Shown here: positions 56,521 to 64,000 of the stretch, in pieces
Numbering within the stretch: the first letter of the stretch is position 1
How the letters are laid out: every line of letters begins with the position of its first letter
Assembly (NCBI GenBank): GCA_032622095.1
Contig: CP136064.1
Location: 249,331,827-249,395,826, forward strand
From: Siphonodentalium dalli
Taxonomy: Eukaryota > Mollusca > Scaphopoda > Gadilida > Siphonodentaliidae
Reading direction: 5' to 3'
Length of the DNA: 64,000 nt
Notes under the pieces: model-generated
The model's input: the letters and a program-made list of their open reading frames with translations, nothing else
What the model was told of the DNA's origin: nothing
Database searches by the model: none
Program-made: the position numbers and the translations under genes

Positions 56521-56986
56521 TAAACATAAAATTTAATGAAAACCTTTGTCACAACTTTTCTACCATGATGCAGTTGTCATGTTGCTATATCTTATTTTTA
56601 TATATTTTTAAAGGCTGGAAAAAGGTAGCTGCTACCTGTACTGAAAACAGTGAAATTTTGAAGGAATTCAATGTCTTTAATATCAGTGGAAATTACATGA
56701 TTACTTTCTATAGTTTACAGGTAATTGCTCATTCCTGGAATATATTTCAATTTCAATATAGTTTAAAGTGATTTGATCGAAATATTATTATATAAATTTA
56801 GAATATCAGAATTTTTCAGACAATTATAGACAATCAGACATTTTGAATATATTCACAATCAGCTGTAATCGAATGTGTGGGTATTATGACATGACAGCTT
56901 GTATGGCTATAACAGGGTTGTTATCGAGGGGATCAAACATTTTCAAACAGCCCCTCCCCTACATGTACCCATGGCACATTTTCGTC

Positions 56987-57375
56987 TTAACCCTTTACCC
57001 AACAGAAGGGCCCTGTGCCAATGCATTCTCTTATATATGCGAGTCGACCATAGGTCGCCTCGCATATATAAGAGAATGCATTGGCTTAACACATTAAAAA
57101 TTATAAAATTGTTAAAGAAAGTAAGAAAAAATGGTAAAAAAAGATTTTTTTAGGCCAATGCATTCTCTTATATATGCGAGGCGACCTATGGTCGACTCGC
57201 ATATATAAGAGAATGCATTGGCACAGGGCATAACTGTAACCATCACAATGTGGTCAATGAGCCGGTTCCAATGATATCCATATTTGTATGGTTCTATTGA
57301 GACAGACCGAAGATATTTTAGGCTGTTGAAGCTTTATTTGGCCGGTTTTGGCCGGTTTGTTGGGTAAAGGGTTAA
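56987..57375 (-). mobile_element. TTAA-A MITE (A6)
   Basis: Complete inverted copy with both TTAA, inserted downstream of the P2RX7 pseudogene. Its asymmetric end gives the full version of the sequence truncated at the window start. Confidence 0.94.
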
Positions 57376-58745
57376 GAGATGGACCATGGAAATGTCATGC
57401 CTGACACAACACTGTTGTATATGTTCCTACTAGGATTAAGGTCATAGTTAATTAATGTTATGTTTACCGTCAATCGCGCATTTTCTTTTTCTATAATTAA
57501 AATTAATGAATTTCATATATTATTGGCACAATGCACAATTTGATTGTTTGATAAATCATTCACATAGAAATAATGTAAACAAGATTGGTGTTAATGTTTA
57601 TGTTATAATTACATTGTACTATATACACCGGTAAGTAATGTCAGAAACCAATCAGGAATATAATTAATAATGAATAATCCCCTCATTTCACATTTAATTC
57701 TCAGAATCATGGATGATGCTAAACATAAACTTTATTAACTATGGCCTAAACTTGGCATTGCTCAATTGAGTCAATAATTTGGGTAATAATGTAACTGCAA
57801 GAGCTGAGAGACTTGTGTCATTAAGCACTATAAACAGAATATCCATTATTATTAATTTATTGCTTTCGATCAATATTTTGTCAGGATGGAATTTCACAAC
57901 AGTTTGAAAGGAGGGGGGTGGGCCCGATGGGGACAAATAATGAAATTTCAAGCTGAACCCCCAACATAAATCCTCCAACCACATGCCAAACATTTAAGTT
58001 TCTCTGTTATTTTAGTCAAAATTGGTATATTATCTGTTATCCCACCAATGTCAACTCGGTGTGTAGAATAGTAATTGACAGCCATATAGTAACAGCTTGT
58101 GGCACTTACGTGTTGGTAAAAATTTTGAACCAAACAACTGGTGGATATTATTGTTGCCATCACTCCAAGCTTCATGACACTGGCTTGTAACGCGCTAATC
58201 TGCTCTCAACCTGCACTGCCCTTATGCACCATCACTATATATTGTATAAGCTTATACCGAACGCTCTTTATATCCCATATGAGACAAAGGCACCTATCGA
58301 TATTCTCCAGGTGAGGTGACCCATGTGCACCAATATTCCTACATATTGTCTAAGCTGATAAGGAACGCTCTTTATTGCTCATATTTGTTTATTGGTGCCC
58401 CTTTATGTTGCCTGTCAGATGTAAACGGGACCTATCCCATGAGACTCATCATGTCAATTTGCCGCTGTGAACCAATATCCAACGACCAACTTCCATTTTA
58501 ACTATATAATTAATTATTTAGTTCAATTAATGCCCTTTTAAGACATCTGAGGTCAACAGACCTATTTAATAAGATATCCCGGGTCAAATTACCCCTATGT
58601 AGAAATATTCGGCTCTGTTGGTCCAGCTGTTTGGTCGCCTATAGCCCAAACAAACAAACCAACTTGAGTTTTATTAGTATAGTTGATCCCATGATCTCAC
58701 ATACAATACTGTACCAAATTTACTTTGTGAGTCTCATTAATAGAG
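57376..58745. other. Interior of the 7-kb unit, no gene recognised
   Basis: AT-rich with only short frames. No domain seen. If the unit is a transposon, this would be untranslated or decayed sequence. Confidence 0.35.
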
Positions 58746-59072
58746 GATCTCAAACGAGTTACTATTTTATATGGAATTTATCAACCGAGTTCACTAAATT
58801 CGATTTGAGCCGAGGTTTACCGAGGCTCAAATAGAATTTAGTGGACGAGGTTGATAAATTACGTATAAAATAGAACGAGTTTGAGATACTTTTTATCACA
58901 TGATCATATAATCGCTAAAATTTTATCGAAAACAACAATTAACTGCAGCCAGCGATCATTGTCCCAAAGAGCAGCGTGAAGTCATTGCACGCGACGATAT
59001 TACACGTGTCTATTACGCTCTAATATTACATCGGAAAATAGTGCTAATCATGTGATAAAAGTATATCTCAAC
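58746..59072. repeat. Nested inverted-repeat element (M)
   Basis: An inner palindrome 58746-58889 pairs tctcaaacgagtt-ctattttata and aatttatcaacc with their complements around ttgagccgaggtttaccgag. A second pair, gagatactttttatcacatg (58884) and atcatgtgataaaagtatat-ctcaa (near 59047), extends it. It looks like a MITE with stacked stems; single copy here. Confidence 0.65.
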
Positions 59073-59372
59073 TGGTCTGCCTAATGATATTACCTGGTAC
59101 ATTCAGTCTATCCAACACAGACAGGGTCAAACATATGCCTGTTATAGTTCAACATCAACTTGAGGGTCTCCGTTGGGGTAGGGTGGGTTGTGTCCACCGC
59201 ATATCAAACTCCATGTTTGCGAAATACCTGGGACTAATATAACATAACATTCTATATTAAATAGTCACAGCAAATGCCATTTAGATTAGAATTTTCACAA
59301 CTGAATTACTGCATGGTACCTCAAGTTTACACCTCATAATTATGTTGGACATTTCCAAACTGTAAACCCCCC

Positions 59373-59446
59373 TGAACAAACGTCGCACTACCGACGACTC
59401 ATTCAATTTTTTTAATTCGAGTCGACAAAAGTACGTTTTGTTTCAA
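59373..59446. repeat. Short AACGTCGCA inverted-repeat element (W1)
   Basis: Left aacaaacgtcgcac, cgacgactc; right gagtcgacaaaagtacg, ttttgtttcaa. Decayed relative of W2. Confidence 0.5.
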
Positions 59447-59526
59447 ATAAATGCGAAGTGGAAGCACTACCGACGAAGAATGCATGTGGGCAACACGATT
59501 CGTGTTGATGCGTCTGAGATCCGTGT

Positions 59527-59720
59527 TTGAAACAAACGTCGCATCTCTGTCGACTCGAATGTATATCGAAGAAATGCAAACGAGCTGCACAATAATATGC
59601 TAATGAGAGAATTCCAACTGAAACTGAAAAACCCCAACGAACGTGACGTAATTTGGCAGTATTTTAATTTGAGTCGACACAAGCACAGGCCTGTGGACAC
59701 AAGTGCGACGTTTGTTTCAA
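59527..59720. mobile_element. 194-bp MITE with 17-bp perfect ends (W2)
   Basis: TTGAAACAAACGTCGCA at the left is exactly inverted at the right (TGCGACGTTTGTTTCAA). Inner cgactcgaa and ttgagtcgac also pair. No coding content. Confidence 0.7.
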
Positions 59721-59789
59721 AATAAATGCAAGTAGACGCACTAAATAAAATGTAATTATGTTTGGATATTAGTGGCGACTGTGTGGGTG

Positions 59790-60200
59790 GGTGGGGGTGT
59801 CGCTGGTAAAAAATTTCAACAGTTTGAAAGTTCATACTGGAAACAACATTATTAGTTAGAAATTTCACACCAGCGATAGGTTGAAATTTTTCTTATAATT
59901 TGAATTTCAAACAATTGATTTGTGGAGAATTTGTTATTTTTAGGCCAACATTTGCATAATTTCCTACTTTTGTTGAAAATTTTGACTGAAATGCCCGCAT
60001 AAATGGCCATCAGTCGGAAATGTTTCACCCTCATGAGGTGTTGGGTTGGAAATTTCCAACACATGGGAAGCTTGTATCCTGGTCCCTCGTAACCCCCGTG
60101 GCCACTCAAAAACTGCTAATTAGTCATCTGTTGGAAATTGTCCAACCTTAATGGCAATGTCAGGTCGGAAATTTCCAACATGTGGAAAGCTTGCATGAGG
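59790..60200. repeat. GTTGGAAATTTCCAAC-type motif cluster (V2)
   Basis: Several ttggaaatttccaac, ttggaaattgtccaacc and ggaaatttccaacat motifs with C-rich interruptions. Shares vocabulary with V1 at 12.6-13.0 kb. Confidence 0.4.
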
Positions 60201-60938
60201 CCAGTCTATAAATACTATAGGATTTTATGATTTTTATGTTAAGAATTCAAAATTTTCTCACACCGTGCCCAACTATGATCGGATTTTCAGGTTCAGATCT
60301 GTAATTTTTCTTACACTGGTAGAACAATGGTCTGCCCAGTGCATGGTCACAAGTCTACTCGGATCCATTCAGAATAGGCTATCATCCAAGTCTGTGAGGG
60401 AACAATCGAGGCGGATGCAAATCGAATTATCCAGAAGTTATGAGTCCCCACCCCCACAACGGAAACCCCCAAACTATACGCCCCTGTTCACCATGTTTAT
60501 TTTTAAAACCACGCAGTGTTATATATATATAGGCCTGCTGACGCAATATAATGTTATCCCGGCCGCGTTGATTCGACTATTAAATTGTTAAAAAGGCACA
60601 ACGCTCTCGTTTATAGAATAAACTGGACCTGATTTCTTTCAGACTTTCACAAGTTCAGAGCAAAATACCACATATAAAATCAAATCCACTCCTCAAACTA
60701 TTAACAAGGGTTTTTCGTCGCTAATACTAACAAGGGTCTTTCATCGCTTGGATGTCAAAAGCCATATCTTCTCACTAAATTTTACGTTTTAGAATTGATA
60801 TAAAATTTAGAAATTGTTTTTATTTGAATAACCGTTCCATTGATATATACAGTATACTATTTCAACCATTTTGACAAAAACCCTCATGAACGCTTTGTGC
60901 CCTTTTATAAAATCATTTAGATTCGTCTTGAATTAAAT

Positions 60939-61030
60939 TCGACGTTTGTTTCAACGGGGCGAATTTAGAATTAAACTTGAGTTTAATTGGAATTGAATTT
61001 GAGTCGTCGGTATTGCGACGTTTGTTCCAA
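60939..61030. repeat. GCGACGTTTGTT repeat relative (W3)
   Basis: Two same-orientation copies of cgacgtttgtttcaac / gcgacgtttgttccaag about 75 bp apart, with gaatttgagtcgtcggta between. This may be two right ends of W-type elements. Confidence 0.45.
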
Positions 61031-61291
61031 GGGTTATAGGACAAATTCCAAGCCGACCAGCCAGATAAATATATATTTTTTCAATACCGCACAAAGTCAC
61101 ACCAGAAATATTTGCAACTGTCATGGTAACTTTTGCTGCGGAAATTATAATGGAAATGCCCATTCAAAATTATCGTACTCACTTGTACATGTAGTCAATT
61201 GACCTCCTTATAGATATAAAATGTTTTATTCCAAAATACCGTCGGATGGCAAACAGTTTATTTCACAAGAATCGTAATATTTCCCAACAAT

Positions 61292-61549
61292 TCAATTGGT
61301 GAAGTGTGAAAGACGGACAATGCCGGTACTATTACTGTCAGGTAATTCAGGGTAATTGATCTCATACAATAGGCCATTCTTTGCGTGGCTGCTCCCAGTG
61401 ACAACATATTTGTTCGCCATATGCATGGTGATTGCCAACTGAGTTTGATCATCAAAACAATCTCCGCACAAATCGATTAAAACCCGTAAACAGCACCACC
61501 AAATTGTAAGCAAAGAAGACGTATTCGCCAGTGTCTTATGTGTCCCCAT
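61292..61549 (-). pseudogene. Transposase-like N-terminal remnant, weak
   Basis: A minus-strand frame of 85 codons starts one base downstream of the subterminal TGACGTCA motif. It contains LCGDCFDDQTQ, then KYVVTGSSHAKNGLLYEI, then a GIVRLSHF-type segment. That spacing loosely recalls the C-x2-C ... G-H-x-W-x-S-Q-P ... GN-x-LS block in the large families of Kolobok-like proteins in fish and invertebrate genomes, but the key Cys, His and Trp are absent or changed. A parallel frame (61258-61455) continues it with GNITILVK, as expected after a frameshift. It could also be an unrelated exon. Confidence 0.22.
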
Positions 61550-61561
61550 GTGACGTCACGC
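61550..61561 (-). promoter_or_regulatory. Subterminal TGACGTCA motif, right
   Basis: TGACGTCA at 61551-61558. On the minus strand the composite is cgtgacgtcacatggggaca, which matches the left-end motif at 17 of 19 shared positions or better. It lies 171 bp inside the right end. Confidence 0.4.
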
Positions 61562-61733
61562 ACCAGAGTTGGCTGGGTTCACTGTGACGCCGTTTTCGTT
61601 TCAATCGCGGTTTCTGAGCGACGTCATACTGGAAATTTCAATTCGCTCTTTGCTTAGCGATCCTTTTGAGGGTATGAATGACTGATTTAGACAAAAAAGG
61701 TGTGGATTTTGCGAGTTGCGTCTATCTCTTTAA

Positions 61734-62424
61734 ACTGCCATTTTAGAGAAATGTCCAATCATAAAAATGGTTTATTGTGTTTGGAAGATAGCTCAGGGTT
61801 AGTTATAATATAATATAATATGGTGATTGATCCTTCAAATGTACAACCTGTTATAACTCAGATGATTGCCATAAAACCTTTTAACTTCAACTGCTACAGA
61901 GATATGCCTTTTGAAATGACATTTATTAATATACTGCCAAAGTTTGTTAAAATTTTAAGTAACAAGATGTTCCATAATTGCAGGCATTTGTTTGAGTAGT
62001 CTCATATTAATATTTACTATCACATGCTGACAAATATTTATCTTACAAGCTACATGTGAGAAGTTATAAGAGGAATCTCTCTATTAACTCTGGGAGTGAT
62101 TTATGAACAGTTTGAAGTTCGGCATGATTCTTTTAACTGTGAAATTATATTAGGAAATGAAGATTAATACTTTAAATTGCATCTCAGTTAAAAATATCAA
62201 CTGTGACCTAGTGTTGAAACAATTAGTGGTTTTCAGAAGTCAAATAGTCGCCAAGAAAAATTGACTACAAATCTATTAGTCGAACCCCATCTCCCGATTT
62301 TCCATTTGTAAACATGTTTGACCCAGGAACGTCTTTTGCGGCACCATTTTAAGAACTCATGTTTGATAGATTTTTGTCTTATTACTCCACCCAAACTTAG
62401 TACGAATAAAAGTTAACAGCATTT
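61734..62424. other. Intergenic, no gene recognised
   Basis: AT-rich. No repeat family or supported frame. Confidence 0.35.
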
Positions 62425-62577
62425 ATGCCACAAGAAATCCAGTCAGATATAATTAAAAAATTTGATCTGAATGGAATGGCTAAGCATGTTAAGAAATTGG
62501 GATTCGGGAATGCAAAATATAATGATCATGAACCGTTGACTGGTGCTAAAACTTTTGGTGCTTTAGCCTTTACATAA
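62425..62577 (+). CDS. Small ORF of 50 codons, unrecognised
   Basis: ATG at 62425 to TAA at 62575-62577. The peptide starts MPQEIQSDIIKKFD and has KKLGFGNAKYNDHEPLTGAK and TFGALAFT near the end. Composition is protein-like (charged N-terminal half, Gly/Thr-rich end), unlike the neighbouring AT-rich noise. No domain recognised; it could be a processed fragment, a small exon or chance. There is no flanking TTAA, TA or poly-A evidence of retroposition. Confidence 0.25.
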   Translation: MPQEIQSDIIKKFDLNGMAKHVKKLGFGNAKYNDHEPLTGAKTFGALAFT

Positions 62578-62741
62578 CACCTACTTGAATAATGCTTCCA
62601 AATTTTGTTGACATAATTTGAAGGTTGTAACAAATACCGGCAAAATTGTTTTCGGTGACATTCTTACCGGTGACTTTAGAGAAAAGAATTATAATTAAAC
62701 ATGATTTGATTGATTGGGGTTTAATTTCGCTTTCAGCATCT

Positions 62742-62851
62742 AATGAGAGCTTTCCGATGAATGGCAACAAGCCATGTTTCCAACTAAATCCTGAAAAGTT
62801 ACCCATAATTCTGCTGTGGTTAAGGAGTGGATTATTTAGGGCATTACTATA
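62742..62851. mobile_element. TA-D MITE, one arm only (D13)
   Basis: From aatgagagctttccgatgaa at the loop to gggcattactaTA. The other arm is absent. Confidence 0.88.
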
Positions 62852-63368
62852 TCACTGTATTTCTTGCCATTCTTTTAGACATAAGAAGGTAACATTTTAC
62901 ACAGTGTGCATTTCTCTGATGGCATCTCTCTCCCCCACCCATGTGGGGGACAAGCAAGAGGGATAGCTGTCCCTTACTCTGGCTCCCCTGTTCACACAAG
63001 TTGAGCTAAAATTTGTTGAACTGCAAGAACAAGAACTTTAAAATAATAATATTTAACGATGCTACCGAAAATAGCATTCAATTACAGGTATCAGCACTGA
63101 CACCAGCAAACCTCAAGGAAATCTATTTTTCAAGATATATTAAGTGAGTCATCTTCCTAGCTTTGTTTGTGAATGTTTCTAAGGCTGCAGATAGCAAATA
63201 AGTGAAACAAATCTCCAACATCAAAGTCACTTATCAGCACTCTGTCAACAGGCAAGCGTAAGATATGATTCCAGTTGTGTGTGAACCAATGATAATATCT
63301 GATAAGTAACCATGCTTCAAATTCTGACAAGTCTCTGAAGGGAGTGATGAGAAATTGACTTCAGAAGG
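62852..63368. other. Intergenic, nothing recognised
   Basis: Contains a small hairpin, cccccacccatgtgggg, at 62933-62949. No gene. Confidence 0.35.
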
Positions 63369-63583
63369 TACAGTAATGCCCTAAATAATCGACTCCTTAA
63401 CCACAGCAGATTTATGGGTAACTTTTCAGGATTTAGTCGGAAATATGGCTTGTTGCCATTCATCGGAAAGCACTGTGAGAGCTTTCCGATTAATGGCAAC
63501 AAACCATATTTCCGACTAAATCCCGAAGAGTTACCCATAACTCTGCTACGGTTAAGGAGTTGATTATTTAAGGCATTAATGTA
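63369..63583. mobile_element. TA-D MITE (D14)
   Basis: Both ends and arms. Arms more diverged than in D6 (ccgaagagttaccc; tctgctacggtt); right terminus aggcattaatgTA. Confidence 0.9.
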
Positions 63584-63590
63584 AGTGGCG

Positions 63591-63732
63591 TTAACTCTTT
63601 TGCTGCCACCCGGCACCACAACACGACGTCCCAGTGCCACCATATTGGAATAAGCTGGGAATTGTTTGCAATTATGCACGTTTGGAGACTGGGTATTTTG
63701 CAATAATGAGCATTTGGCATCAAAAGAGTTAA
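63591..63732. mobile_element. 142-bp TTAA-flanked MITE of a separate family (T)
   Basis: The left end TTAACTCTTTTGCTGCCAC and right end TTGGCATCAAAAGAGTTAA are inverted with two mismatches, and TTAA borders both. The interior (ggcaccacaacacgacgtcc, cagtgccaccatattggaat, tgtttgcaattatgcacg) shows no relation to A, B, C or S apart from the CTCTTT start. It lies 7 bp after D14. Confidence 0.78.
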
Positions 63733-64000
63733 AAGCAGGCAAATAGCGGAAGGTATCACAACTTTAACTTTATTATAGCCTTGAAAAAATAGCACAGGTA
63801 CATGTAATATATTTATTGTTATTACCTGTTCCTTTATAAAGGGACACTTTGATTATTGCGACATAACCAAGATGCGGGCCCCGTTGGTTCAGAGTGCCCG
63901 GATGAAGATAATTAATCGAGTGTGCTTCTCACAGTACAAGCTAACTGCATGGCCTCCTAATAGCTATAGCCTGATACCTGAGTACGATGCGTATGTCTCT
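63733..64000. other. Window end, nothing recognised
   Basis: Unique-looking sequence; no frame supported. Confidence 0.35.

Larger units (their letters stand above)
54727..61733. mobile_element. Putative 7-kb TTAA-flanked element with P2RX7-domain cargo
   Basis: The left border TTAA-AGAGATAG (54727-54738) and the right border CTATCTCT-TTAA (61722-61733) are inverted. The terminal match extends weakly (TCG / ACG). About 175-190 bp inside each end lies the same 19-bp motif GTGACGTCACWTGGGGACA, inverted between the ends (54920 and 61560 downward). Each motif precedes a coding-like frame directed inward: a P2RX7-domain pseudogene from the left and a transposase-like frame from the right. TTAA-A, W, V and M repeats lie inside. 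TTAA flanks occur in piggyBac and Kolobok superfamilies. That this 7 kb is one mobile unit is inference from symmetry. Confidence 0.4.

Noticed and set aside
21282-61549. Possibility of intact host genes in the long unannotated intervals
   Set aside because: No open frame above about 140 codons, no run of spliceable exons with consistent phase and no recognisable domain other than the P2RX7 remnant; short exons of a long gene cannot be excluded by eye.

Overview
This is a repeat-dominated, AT-rich stretch of an animal nuclear genome, most likely a mollusc and plausibly a bivalve. Three things support that. There are several elements with tandem cores of about 160-175 bp ending in ACGG/GACGGA microsatellites and a C-run/G-run hairpin, the layout of the bivalve 'pearl' elements. 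Almost every interval holds short non-autonomous DNA transposons (MITEs). No bacterial or organellar gene is visible. The nearest named species cannot be told from the sequence. I see no intact protein-coding gene. The best coding trace is a broken P2RX7 C-terminal-domain gene near 55-56.5 kb.

MITE families. TTAA-A, TTAA-B and TTAA-C begin TTAACCCTTT, are flanked by TTAA, and share one ~60-bp hairpin module. TTAA-S (TTAACTCTTTCTATAC ends) and TTAA-T are further TTAA-flanked families. All five resemble piggyBac-type MITEs. TA-D is a ~215-bp near-perfect palindrome with CAGTAATGCCCTAA ends and TA flanks (Tc1/mariner or pogo type). hAT-E (~250 bp, double hairpin) and its longer relative hAT-F (~390-520 bp) have CAAGCCTTG/CAAGGCTTG ends and, in the best copies, exact 8-bp target duplications. 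Several insertions can be checked inside the window because an empty homologous site is also present: TA-D into two local duplications, TTAA-B into one arm of an inverted repeat, and TTAA-B plus TTAA-C into TTAA-S.

Layout. 1-15 kb: MITEs A, D, E, F; two local duplications split by MITEs; an ATC microsatellite; a three-layer nest at 11.5-12.4 kb. 15-31 kb: dense B, C, D, E, F and S copies, a 478-bp inverted-repeat element, pearl-like arrays at 23.3-24.1 and 29.3-30.5 kb, and a tRNA-headed SINE at 24.3-24.7 kb. 31-36 kb: two arrays of a ~163-bp 'AAGATGGCTGC' unit. 36-47 kb: MITEs, two mid-size inverted-repeat elements, a duplicated 28-bp minisatellite and three head-to-tail copies of another repeat. 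47.7-53.6 kb: a 5.9-kb foldback-like element with ~860-bp inverted ends and a core of ~13 degenerate ~190-bp repeats. 54.7-61.7 kb: a 7-kb TTAA-flanked unit with a P2RX7-domain pseudogene entering from the left and a weak transposase-like open frame entering from the right; each follows the same subterminal TGACGTCA motif. 62-64 kb: a small coding-like ORF and more MITEs.

No pathway or operon logic applies here. The organisation is successive transposon insertion, internal deletion and local duplication. The most unusual candidate system is the two-ended 7-kb unit carrying the P2RX7-type zinc-binding domain.
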